Of a stretch of 64,000 nt of DNA, positions 21,701-32,954 are shown in pieces (position 1 is the stretch's first letter; each line of letters starts with the position of its first letter). The stretch spans positions 444,501 to 508,500 of the forward strand of contig JBBPEB010000020.1 of assembly GCA_039096225.1 (NCBI GenBank), given 5' to 3'. Under the pieces are notes generated by a model, which did not search any database, was not told the DNA's origin, and saw only the letters and a program-made list of their open reading frames with translations. Source of the stretch: Blastocystis sp. Blastoise. Lineage: Eukaryota > Sar > Bigyra > Opalinata > Blastocystidae. A program made the translations under genes and the position numbers.

Positions 21701-24448
21701 ATTCTTTATCAGGAATCTCTGCACTTATTATACTATCTACTTCATCTTCTGTTCTATATTTAGAATTCGTATCTAAAATAATTAATATATGAGAATGTGG
21801 TAAACCTCTCTTTTGGAATTCTACTGAATATAATAAAGCTTCTACCATACCAAATATATTCTTATCCTTTATATCAGAAAGCAATTGTTTCAACTTTAAA
21901 TGAAACACTCTTGAAACTAAATCTGGAAATTCATTAACAGTATAACCTTCTGGAATATTATTCTTTATTTCTAACCAATCTGGATTGCAAGTAAATGTAA
22001 TAAATAAATCAGGTTTACCATATTCTCGAACTACACTCATAGCATCCATATATTTCTGTTGTAAATTTCTTGGACTACCAACAAAAGAAGAAGGTAATAT
22101 AATAGCTTTACCTATTCTATCTATATTTCTATCATTCTCATTTATTTGATCTCCTCTCTCTTCTAACATATTATTTATATTTTGATAAGTAGATGCTCTT
22201 AATTTATTTTGATTATTTCGTATATAATTCAATCTATATTGTTCAACACGGATATAATTATCAGTAATATATTGTAAAGTTAATTTCTTATATTTTAATA
22301 AATAATTATCATAAGGTGGATCTTTCATTTGAAGCATATAATTATAATATTCTAACATCGTAATAGTTATTTGATTAGAACGATTCAATGATAATAAATC
22401 TGGATACCAACCTTGTCTTCCAGTTGGAAACATAACTGGATAAACCATACAATCTATATATGAATTTGTATTCTTCATTACTATATATTGACCTGAAGTA
22501 TAACGATTCTGTTCATTATTACTATTAGTAGCTACTATTTCCATACCACTTCTAGGAAAACAACAATAACTTCTTTCTGGCATTACTCCTCCTTCTCTAT
22601 ATTGATATATTACTGCTACTTCATCTACTTGAGGAGTATTATATCTTCTTATATCAGGTACTTCTCTTCTTTGTTTCTTAAATTCTATTAATAAATTAAT
22701 ATTACTTCTATTCATTTGACTATTCTCTTCTATTACTTCATCTACTCTTTCTCGAAGTGAATTATATATTTGAGCTAATGGATGATATTCTCTTATTGTA
22801 CTATCTAATATTTGTAAAATATTTGGTTTTAAATCACAAAAATATCGATTCATACTTCTCATATGAGTAGCTTCATCTCCATCTATCATATAATATTGAT
22901 TGAATACAGGATGTCTTGTAGGATCATTCACATCAAAATCTAAAGCACTCTTAAAAGTATGATATATATTACCTCCACATTTAAATAGTAAAGGTCCAGA
23001 AGAATTTCTTAAATCATCATCAGAAGTATTATTTCCAGCTAAAGAAGCTAAAGCAACAGAATTATTATATCGAATAATATTATTAATAAATTCTCTTGAA
23101 TCTGGATTATCTCTTTGTAATAAAGAACGAATAGTATTAGGAAGATCAGGAAGCTCAGGAAGAACTACTTTACCACTACCACAGCAAGTATAAAACTTAT
23201 CATTCATTCCTTTCTCTAATTCAAAATGTTTAGCATGACAATATTCACAATGAACATTAAAATCACCTAAATAATTAGCTTTATAAGTATTCAATGCTTC
23301 ATTTAATACGAAATCACCATGAGAATCTATATAAAATAATATAAAATAAATATTAAATATATATAAATACTTCTTTGAATAGAAGCAATACAATTATGTA
23401 ATCCAGGATATAATAATCTTTGTTGATTATCTATAGAAGTAATTTATTATTTAATTATTTATAAAGGATTATAAAATATAAATAGCATACAAATATCTAA
23501 AGCTCTTCTTCTTCCTCTATTAATAATAGGATGAATAATTATATCTTCTTCAACTATAAATTAAATTTAAAAAATATATTTAAATAATAATAAAAAACAT
23601 ACTATTATCTGTTATAGGTCTTCTAATAGTTCTTATAGCTTGTGTTTCATCATTATTTTGAGTATTACTATTGATAATAGGAAAAGGATCAATATAATCA
23701 GAATCAGAATCATTATCAGAAAAACTACTACTACTACTACTACTACTATCACTTGAACTACTACTACTACTACTATTAGGTATTGTTGTTATAATTTCTG
23801 ATTCATTATCATTATTTAAATTAATATGAGGAATATTTGTTATCAAACTTAAAGGAGGAAGAATAGGACTTAAATCAGGAATAGTTAAATAACTATTCAT
23901 GATAGAATTAATGGATCTATTATTTCTATGTATTATTGTTTCATTATTATTAGTATTAGTGTTATTTCTTGAATGATTCGTATTATCATTAATGATTGCA
24001 GAATTATTATTGTTAGATATATTTACATCAGTTGGAATAGTACTAACAACAGGTAAAGAGTGTGAAGAAGTATTAATGGAATCGTTATTATTATTAGAAA
24101 CTGAAATATTATTTTCTGTAGGTTGTATAATAGTAGTTGATATAGGAATAGATTGATTATTATTATTAATTTGACTTTGAACAATAGATATGTTATTAAT
24201 TGATTGATTAACTGGATTCATTTGATTGAATAGGTTTGAACCATTATTTAATATAGAATTATTATTATTTATTTGTGAATAACTATTATCTATATCAATA
24301 TCAATATTGTTATTTGAATTATTGTTTTGAATGTTTTGTAAAGAAATATTATTTTGTATATTAAAAGTCGAAAACAAAGCTAAAGGTTTAGTGTTAAAAC
24401 CAAATGATTTAGATAAATCATTATTATTTATTTTATCCTTATTGGAAC
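18714..24448 (-). CDS. Helitron Rep-helicase transposase, intact, four or more exons
   Basis: Exons on the minus strand are 23603-24448, 23491-23553, 23371-23430 and 18714-23326. The introns of 49, 60 and 44 bp are all phase 1 with GTAT donors and ATAG acceptors. Together they encode about 1,860 residues; a further 5' exon with the start codon is expected but not found. The first exon is Asn/Ser-rich. The large exon carries the N-terminal zinc-binding region (NVHCEYCHAKHFELEKG), CNPDWLEI, the HUH motif RGLPHSHILI (about 21795), two Tyr in KYIYKYALKG, Walker A GPGGSGKTFLYNS (about 20080), IIWDEAPM, GGDFRQCLP, INKSQGQTFERVG and YVAFSRARS. Residues needed for nicking and for the 5'-3' helicase are all present and no stop interrupts the frame, so it is probably functional. 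It differs clearly from the plus-strand copy, so the two are separate Helitron families. Confidence 0.92.
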
Positions 24449-24554
24449 CTATATATATTAATAGTTAGATATTAATTATATTATGTTTAAGTTTAGAATA
24501 AAGTTTAGTTGTGTAGTATATAAATTAACTTTCATTGTTATAGTTGTTGAAGTA

Positions 24555-24825
24555 ATTATTAATTAATATAAAGTATAACATTTATTAATATAATATAATA
24601 CATAGATATACTATGATATATTTATTAATATAAAGTATATAACTCTTATTAATATAATAATACATAAGTATAGTATGATATATATTAATTAATATAAAGT
24701 ATAACCTTTATTAATATAATATAAGTCATAAGTATAGTATGATATATTTATTAATATAAAGTATATAACTCTTATTAATATAATAATACATAGATATACT
24801 ATGATATATTAATTAATACAAGCGT
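24555..24825. repeat. Tandem repeat inside the Helitron 5' region, unit about 62 bp
   Basis: About four copies of an AT-rich unit (TTAATATAAAGTATAACTCT then ATTAATATAATAATACATAG and TATACTATGATATA) lie between the proposed Helitron 5' end and its gene. Length variation is mostly single T or A indels. It may act as leader/promoter DNA; nothing coding is seen. Confidence 0.75.
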
Positions 24826-25220
24826 TTCACGACTGGCTACACCAGCCTACGCTTGAGTTTAGATAATTATTATCTCTCAATTGTTATATATTACATTGAA
24901 TTTTAAAAAATGAATATTTATTCTTATGTTTTTGTTATTCATTTCTGTTTTTATTTTTTTTTAGGATTAAAACTATTTCATATTTTATAAATTATTATTT
25001 CAATTGCTTTTAATTGTTATCTTCTAATCTTAATTTTCAATTTAGTATTTTAAATAATTTAATTCATACATATTGATAATTCTTACTTAACATTCTATAT
25101 GTTTTTGAGTATTATTTCCTTTTTTATTTAATATTCTTTTTAGCCATTTTTATTATTGATTATATATATTTATTGTTTATCAATGATAATTAATTAACTC
25201 TTGTGTTTTATTTTTGATCT

Positions 25221-25290
25221 TATTTCTATTTCTATTTCTATTTCTATTTCTATTTCTATTTCTATTTCTATTTCTATTTCTATTTCTATT
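25221..25290. repeat. (ATTTCT)n hexanucleotide microsatellite
   Basis: About eleven perfect copies of ATTTCT in intergenic DNA. No further function is visible. Confidence 0.95.
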
Positions 25291-25964
25291 TAGTTTTCAA
25301 TATTAATTCACTTTTCTTTGTTATTTCATTTATAACTTTCTATGTATTTTATCAATTCATTTAGTTTTATAAATATTTAGTATTTTAAATAATATCAATA
25401 TGATTATAAAATACTTTTTCTTTTAAAACATATTATTATCACTTATACCCTACCTTTAAATATTTATGTTTTATTTGAATTAGTCTATATAATTATTATT
25501 GTGAGAAATAGCTTATTCTCTTGTCTAAAAAAAACATTATATATTCTTTTCATATATTGTTTTGTTTTATTTTTAAAATATTATAATTTTGATATCTATT
25601 TGTTTTTTTATATTTTATCCTTTCCTTTTATATATACTATTATATAAATATTTTAGAAATTTTATTATACAGCTTTTCTCAATTAATAAATGTTTAATTA
25701 TATAAATAGTAATCATATCTTGATATTATTTGATAAATATTATAATTTTTCTTTTATTATACTTATTTTAGTTTGAATTATTAACACAAAAGTACTCTTA
25801 ATAATTAAAAGATATTTATTACTTTATATAATAAACAAAAAAATTAGAGTTTAATTTTAATATTTATCATTAATAGAATTTATTCGTTATAAGTAAAAGA
25901 GAATATTTATAGAGAAATTATCTTTTCATTATTTAAAATTAATTATATCAAATTTAATTCAATT

Positions 25965-26145
25965 CAGTGTCTTCCCTGTCACTGGACGAAATTGCCACGT
26001 GGCAATTGTCACCAAAATTTGTGACAAAATATTTATTTTTGACAGTGTAATTTTATATTTTTATGACTAAGTCAATTTAAGTCTGGCTGAAAGTGACAGT
26101 CAGCTATTGTCATGGCAATTGTCACAAAAGTCAGGGAAGACATTG
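25965..26145. mobile_element. hAT-type MITE, 181 bp, with perfect 8-bp target duplication
   Basis: Terminal inverted repeats are CAGTGTCTTCCCTG and CAGGGAAGACATTG (one mismatch). The flanking 8-mers are identical: ATTCAATT at 25957-25964 and at 26146-26153. An 8-bp duplication and ends of the CARNG type define the hAT superfamily. The interior holds a perfect 16-bp palindrome, ATTGCCACGTGGCAAT, and repeated TGGCAATTGTCAC motifs on both sides, so the transcript would fold. It has no coding capacity and must depend on a hAT transposase in trans. Confidence 0.9.
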
Positions 26146-26641
26146 ATTCAATTTTTATAGTGTTATCAAAATCATTCTAGAAATAAGAAATAAGAACTAA
26201 AATATAAAACAAAAATTACATTCCATTTCATAACTAAATAGATTTAAATACTTTGGAAACTTTACCTATTATACATAAAATATAGCTTATAAAACAAATA
26301 AGTTATTTTTAAAAAATTCTAAAAGATTTTAACATTTTGAAATACACACATTCACTTTTATTAAAACGAATTTTATATTAATATACATATATATTTAATT
26401 TAGTATTTTAATTTGTAAAAAATAACTTGAATCTCTTTTGTTTAAAGTCACAATTACAAAAAATGAGTTCTTTTGAAAGACAAAAAACATTCTTTAAACA
26501 ATAATAGTTTTGTATTTAGTGACAAAAAAACGTATTATACTGTTTTAGAAACAATTAAAATCATTTTACCCATTTTAACATTCACTAGCAGGCATTTTTA
26601 CGGTTTTTTCCGCCACCCAACATCGAATTCGCAATAGTGCT

Positions 26642-26800
26642 GCAATCGCAATTATTGCCATTTCTCAACTGGAAATAAAATTATTGCCGTTTCCGCAATT
26701 GCAATTATTGCCGTTCCTATAGTGGAAATGATAAAAATTGCAATTGCAGAAACGGCAATAAATTTATTTCCAGTTGAGAAATGGCAATAATTGCGATTGC
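26642..26800. repeat. Long near-perfect inverted repeat (65-bp arms)
   Basis: Arm 26642-26706 (GCAATCGCAATTATTGCCAT...) and arm 26736-26800 (...ATGGCAATAATTGCGATTGC) are near-perfect reverse complements around a ~29-bp loop. Two more GCGATAATTGCGATTGCAGA-like copies follow at about 26833. It may be a MITE remnant or a small-RNA-type hairpin. No target duplication was identified. Confidence 0.85.
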
Positions 26801-27389
26801 ATAAATAGCAATTATTATCTATAGTTTTGAAATGGCGATAATTGCGATTGCAGAAATAAAAATACTTTCATTTTCAAATAATATTTTTTTTACTTTCATT
26901 TTTTGTTGCTTCTTTAATCTAATAATAAAAACAAACAATTTTTAGTTTCTTAATTACAGAAATAACAAACATATTTTATGCAATTTTTTAACAATTTTCA
27001 AGAGATTAAGTATCATGTAAACGCTTATAAACCAATTAATCACTTCATTACTCATCTAAAATATATATATATATATGTAATAAAATATTATCAAATAATA
27101 CCTTGATTTACCATAATTATGACATTTGAGAATACTTAAGCAGTTAACTATAAAAAAATACATAGACCATGGATATATAAAATAATTATTTATTATTATA
27201 AATATATATTAGATATTATATTATATTATCACTTATAGAAATTTTTATAAAATAAATAATTCTAGTGTAATCTAATACTATATATATAGATATTAATTAG
27301 AAATATAAAAATTAAATAGAAATATAAAAGTGATAAATATAATAAATATAATAAATATAATAAATACTTAAATAAAAATTATTAATATT

Positions 27390-28291
27390 TTATTCAATAT
27401 AATGTTCATAACAGAATTTTAGATCGTTTAATAGTTCATTTTTTTCTTTAGTAAGCAGTGAAACTTCATCTATTATTGAATCAGCCGAATATGACCTATT
27501 CTAAAAATATAATAATTATTTATTGATATTTAATAAAAATAATAAATATATACAAGCCATGTAGTTTCATCAATTGAATTGGAGCCATCTGAAGTTGATA
27601 CATTAATCGATCGTATTCTAAAGAATTTTAATATAGAATTTTTATACCTTTTATTTCTAATCGAAGCAGCTATAACATTCTGAACCTGGAATGGATCAAC
27701 TATCTTGTTTTGGTCCTGATTTTGAATTACGTTCCAAACAATCGAGCATATCTTCTTGAAGAGGATATTATCCATATCAATAGTATATCTTCCCTTTAAG
27801 AGCTTCCACATTTGAAAAGCATTTTTCCTTTCATCAACAGATAAAACAAATGGCACCAAATTCAAAGCAGCCTAAATATTTAGAATAAATTAAGGGGTAT
27901 ATAATTTTATTAGTATAATGAATATTATAGCATACGTATATTTGTTTTCTCGATAGAACGTGAGGCCCAGCATATCCAAAGTGTTTAATACACAATTTCC
28001 TCAGAAGAATCTCCAGATCACTGTCACAGGAATAGTGGCAATCAGTTACTATAAACATATCGATAGAGAGATAAATAATACAATACTACCATCAAAAAAA
28101 TCTACATAGCCGTTAAAGAACGATTTCACCTGCTTCAATGTTTTATGTCTAAGCCTTTTTATTTTCTTTTTAGTTTTCCTTTTGGTGTCTGAATGTTCAT
28201 CCAAAGAAACTGACAAGTTTTGCGACGACATTAGTATTGAATCATGCAAGTTTGATGAATTATTATCCGCAGATCCTGTGGTTTCACTCAT
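27390..28291 (-). CDS. Accessory protein paired with the Tnp2-like transposase, 247 aa, four exons
   Basis: Exons are 28090-28291, 27936-28048, 27554-27871 and 27390-27500 on the minus strand. The introns of 41, 64 and 53 bp have GT/AG borders and consistent phases (1, 0, 0), giving a 744-nt CDS. The N-terminus is Ser-rich and then strongly basic (KRKTKKKIKRLRHK), suggesting nuclear targeting or DNA binding. The centre contains LLRKLCIKHFGYAGPHVLSR and a helical segment (DERKNAFQMWKLLKGRY...FKKICSIVWNVIQNQ). The C-terminus is a short heptad-like helix (SLLTKEKNELLNDLKF). I do not recognise the family. It is divergently transcribed from the transposase gene across 344 bp, the arrangement of many two-gene DNA transposons, so a role in transposition such as target or end binding is inferred. 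A host gene is the alternative. Confidence 0.7.
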
Positions 28292-28635
28292 CTAATTAAC
28301 TAATAAATTTTATAAGAGGCTAAAAATAAAATAAAAAATGAAGATTCAACCATTCTAATTATTTACACATCATCATCAAAAGTTAAATATTAATACAAAT
28401 ATAATCTTTATTATTTTAAATAAAATCATTGAATAATTAAATTTTCACGAATAAATACAGATTCATAGAATTTCATTAATTACTTTTTTTCACGTTAGAA
28501 TCCTGCATATAAATGCATTCGTTTATGTTCTTTCAGTCTAGAACATTCTATTTTAAACTCGAAAGGACTTAAGGCAACCATGACAAATTTGAAATAAGAA
28601 TTATCAAACATTTATCATCTTATCGTTCTTTAGTA
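28292..28635. promoter_or_regulatory. Bidirectional intergenic region between accessory and transposase genes
   Basis: This 344-bp divergent spacer presumably carries both promoters. It contains a partial heat-shock-like pair, TCTAGAACATTCTA, at about 28538. No defined TATA or initiator could be singled out in such AT-rich sequence. Confidence 0.35.
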
Positions 28636-31600
28636 ATGAATAGCATCAAAAGTTTTCATCCACATAAAAGAGAATCAGTTATAAGTAAATTCTTTATAAT
28701 GACAACAAATTTTTAACTATTCTGTAATACAAATCATTATATTATATTTTAGAAACTATCCAACCTATAAATAATACAAATCTCAATACTTATGATGTTG
28801 ATACTTTTGACATATCAGCTGAATGTAAATATTTTCATATTCGACATCAGTTTTAATAAATATTATATATTACATAGACTTAATATGTGACTATATAATA
28901 CATTATTTGTTATAATAATAATTCTAATCATAGATTTTGTTTGTATTATTTGAAATAGATGGATACTTTATTATATATTATTTTCTCAATAATATTATAT
29001 GTATTAGCTTACAATATAAATATATAGTACATCAAACTGAAGACATCAATGACAAGATTATTAAGGAAATAAAAAGACTATCCGTATATTTGTATAATTT
29101 CTTAAATTCTTTTTTGTAATCAGCAACATTATTCTCTAGTCTCTATTTTTTATAAAGATACTACTTGATTTGCTATTAAACATATACTTTTTTACATATA
29201 TCAAATTTATAATTATTTGTGTATAGGATGGAGTAGTAGTATCTAGATGCAATTCATTATCGAATGAAATAGAAAATGAAGCATATAGGTTATGGGTTAA
29301 ACTAGAAGTCTCAATTGAGAAGTTTCGTGATATCCTCTTTTCAGTTTATTCAATGTTAAAATTAACGAACGTAGCAGCTACACAACTATTAAGCCTAAGT
29401 CTTGATACGCAAACATATATTAGGAATATAAGATCTAATCAAGAGTTCTATCCAGAGTCGTTGAGACTCTATATCTGCCCTAAATGCTTTAATATAACAG
29501 CTATGACATCATCAAGAAACAATTTAAACAGCGACAGAACTTTGTGCCCAATTGACGTTGATATACCAGGAAGTAGTATATTAATGATAATATAAATTAT
29601 ATTTATTATATATGATGTTCTATATATATTTATAGAAATTTATCACACATCTATCCTGCCTTTGATTCCAAGAATTTCTAGCCTTTTGAATGATCCAGAT
29701 ATGATGAGTGACTTATGCTACTATACAAAAGAAGAAATTATATCATTGCTCTATCTTCATAATAGTGAGAACTATTATATTCCTATATCAGATGTGAATT
29801 ATTCAGCAAGTCCTATCAATTTACCAACTAACATACCTAAGTATTTTTATGGATCTTCTTTCTACAAATATACACGTCCTTTAATAGAGAAGGCTGATAT
29901 ATTTTTATATTTTTCAGTAACTTCAGATGGCATATCAGTGATTAGTAAACCACAAAAAGAAGACAATAAATCAACTTACCCTATTACTGTTAAACTTCTA
30001 AATTATTTTCAAAAAAGAAAGGTTGATAATCGCAGATTATGGGTTTATAGCTGTCCAGTTAGTAGTATGGTTAACCCTGTTATTGAAGTACTCTGTGAGG
30101 AATTAGCACATTTAGAACAAGGTATGAATATACAAATCAATAAGACCAATGAATATAAACGTGTTGTTGGTATTCTTTTAGATGTATATGGAGACTTTCC
30201 AGCCATGTCAAAAATGGCTAATACACCAAGTTCTTCTAGCACATGTCCATGTAGATTCTGTAACCTCTCTGTTTCTAGATCAAGAACAAATATCTTTCAT
30301 TCTGGAATAAAGTGTTGCTACGAAGAATCAGTATGTTTTAGAGATGAGAATCAAAACATAACAACATTTCATATACCAATCTATCGTCCCAATGAACCAT
30401 TAAATTCGAATAACATGATCATAGATTATCTCGACGAATCAATAATTAATGCAAATGTATGTGTCTCAATATCTCCTCCATTAGAGATGCCGACTTCATC
30501 AATATATAAAGATTCTTTACTATCTTCAACGCCTTCTTATCGTTCATCAGAAGTATCTACTCAATTATTAAACAATACGAATGAGGTTAATGTTGATATA
30601 CCAATTAAAGGTTTTAAGAAGTTATCTTATTTTGACACTCTAGAATCTTGCTCTTTAGATCCAATGCACTTGTTGAATAATGTTGCAACATCATTGATGG
30701 AACTCCTTTGGAACTATCCAAAAACAAAAGTATATTCTAATTTAGACTATATATTGACAAAAAATGATTCTTTAAAGTTCATCTCAAAGATATCATTATC
30801 AGAAGATAATAAGACAATAATTAAAACTAGGATGAAGAATATGAATATGTTATACAATGCTGATATGTATCAAATTAGTACAATACTAGATGATCTTAAT
30901 TTCTATTCTTGTTCATCTCATAGCCGAATTCTTTTTTTTTCAAGAGTACTCCCTCTTCTTATGTCAGATTTTGTTTATAAAGATTCCCCATTAGTATTAG
31001 TTATAGAACTATTTGGATCAATTATATGTGATTGTATGAATATCAATCCAATAATAGAGAAAAACCAATTATTATGTTTCGAACAACGTTGTATTCAATT
31101 TGTATCAATACTGGAGTCTATTCTTCCCTCTGTTCTCATAAGTGTTCAAATGCATAGTATCAAGCATCTTGCTTTATGTATAAAACATACAGGCTCTCTA
31201 TATTACACATCTACATGGGAATCAGAAAGGTCATATAGCACAATAAAAAGGATTACAAAAGGAAAATATAACTATAATGAATCTGTTTTGATAAAAGTTC
31301 AAGATCAGGAGTCAATTCAAGTACATTCAAAACTTAATTGTATGAACAAAAATATAGATAATATAAAAGATAAAAGATATACTTCCTTAGAATGTAAAGA
31401 AGTATTCATAGATGATTGTCCACTTATATATTCTTTTAAAGGTATAGAAAAACGATCCTTTTCTGAAATTTTTGATAGAGATATTCTATCTATAATTCTA
31501 TTACTTTCTTCTACATCATCATGTTCTATTCGAACAAAATTATTTTCAGAAATATTCGATGATAGTATTACTCCATATATAAGAGAAGAAAAAATTAAGA

Positions 31601-32205
31601 ATGAAATTGATATTCAAAAGAAGATAATGGAAAATTTCAAGTCATTAAAAAGATATTGTTATAATTCAATAACTGTTAATGGAGGAGTTTCTTTTCGAAT
31701 AAATAAATCTGATGCCGAAAAAGGAACAAAGGATAATTCTTATATAATGCAAAGTATATCAATTCAGTTAGATTCTGGAGAATATGTATGGAGACCTGTA
31801 TTATATAAAGTATTTTTATTTTTACAATTTGAAGACAGAATGATACTGAAAGTACATAGATATCCAACAGCTAATTATAGCCAATCAAGACTGTATGGAT
31901 ATTTTATAAATTATTCGAATCATTTGGATATTTCTTTGTGTTCAGACTATGAATATCTTCTAATCGAAAACATAAAACCATACAATATAATTTGTGTAGA
32001 TTTTGGAATTTCTAAAGAAATAGTAGATTCAAATAATAATAATTATGTATATTATTCTAACTAATTTATATATTATTATATTTTTACATAGTCGATACAT
32101 GATGCACAGAATGAAATTAGAGAGAATGAAACTAATACTGACGATTCTTATTTGATATCTGTATTCACTACATATAAAGCTGCTTTAGATCAAGAGGATG
32201 ATTAA
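28636..32205 (+). CDS. Tnp2-like (CACTA/EnSpm-related) transposase, 1016 aa, six exons
   Basis: Modelled exons are 28636-28684, 28753-28824, 29028-29083, 29227-29575, 29636-32046 and 32092-32205, with phases 1, 1, 0, 1, 0 and total CDS 3051 nt. The protein has a zinc-binding CPKC..C cluster (RLYICPKCFN then RTLCPID) in exon 4. Exon 5 carries the Tnp2-like core: IFLYFSVTSDGISV with the candidate catalytic Asp, DVYGDFPAMSKMAN, CPCRFCN, and LDPMHLLNNVATSLMELLW. Later segments include TSTWESERSYSTIKR. These are the landmarks of the transposase_21/Tnp2-like domain of CACTA and related elements, which cut and paste DNA. The first two exons are assigned by phase only. A diverged relative lies at 61221-63760 (KEEIQYYL versus KEEIISLL; SDG versus CDG). 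It is uninterrupted and possibly active. Confidence 0.8.
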
Positions 32206-32954
32206 ATAAATTATTCTTTAATTTTGTTTTATAAGAGTTTTACATTTTTATTCATATATATATCCTTTTCTATTTTGTTGAACTATTTGAGAATGAATAT
32301 GTTACTTGAAGAGATAAAAACATATACTAATTTATATATTAACCATTATAAGGTAATTCATGTATTTCATATATCACAATGATGATAATAAACTTATAAA
32401 TAGCAATATAACATCATAGATTTTGTGTTCATGTTTTTCTTAACCGTTTAAAATAACATAATAATGTTTAAACATAATACATAACACAACGATAAGCAGA
32501 AGTAGATTTCGTAGAATAAAGTGTATATCTTTTGAAAACGATAATTATCATCATATAATAAATATGTATAACTTGTGATGAAGAGTATTTCATTAATGAA
32601 AAGACAGTAAAATAAAAGTATTCAAATATATATATATAATTGGAAATATCATCATTAATTACATCAAGAATTGATTCATTTAAAACATATATAACATTAT
32701 GGTTATGTATCTTATGTTAGTAATCTTAACAGATAATATCACCTAATACCGAAAGTATAAAAACATAAAAAGAAATTTCTTATATTAAAGATAATACTAC
32801 TAGTTATTGTTACAGTTATCATATATATCGTTAATGATGGAAGAAGACTTTAGTCATAAGATTGGAATAACATGTACATGAGGGTATTGAATTGTAAAGG
32901 ACATTACAGTCAATCATAATCGAAAATAATATAGAAATGCAAGACTGAATAATT
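32206..32954. other. AT-rich spacer downstream of the transposase
   Basis: No ORF of note and no recognisable RNA. The right end of the Tnp2-like transposon should lie here or in the adjacent minisatellite, but I could not identify its terminal repeat. Confidence 0.5.

Larger units (their letters stand above)
18435..24863 (-). mobile_element. Autonomous Helitron, 6.4 kb, both ends proposed
   Basis: On the minus strand the element would start at 24863 with TCTAAACTCAAGCG directly after host A, and end at 18435 with CTAG directly before host T. This fits Helitron insertion between A and T without target duplication. A GC-rich hairpin (18443-18482) precedes the terminal CTAG by about 10 nt. A second imperfect hairpin (AAGCGT...ACGCTT) lies just inside the 5' end at about 24830-24855. 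The Rep-helicase gene fills most of the interior. The 3' hairpin and tail resemble those of the 262-bp element at 6800-7061, which this enzyme could therefore have mobilised. Confidence 0.75.
24864..27389. other. AT-rich intergenic region
   Basis: No gene seen. It contains a (ATTTCT)n run at about 25221-25290, the hAT MITE at 25965-26145 and the long hairpin at 26642-26800. The rest is featureless AT-rich sequence. Confidence 0.6.

Noticed and set aside
28538-28551. Heat-shock element in the Tnp2-like divergent promoter
   Set aside because: Only one in-phase GAA-TTC pair (TCTAGAACATTCTA) is present; too short to claim alongside the long arrays.
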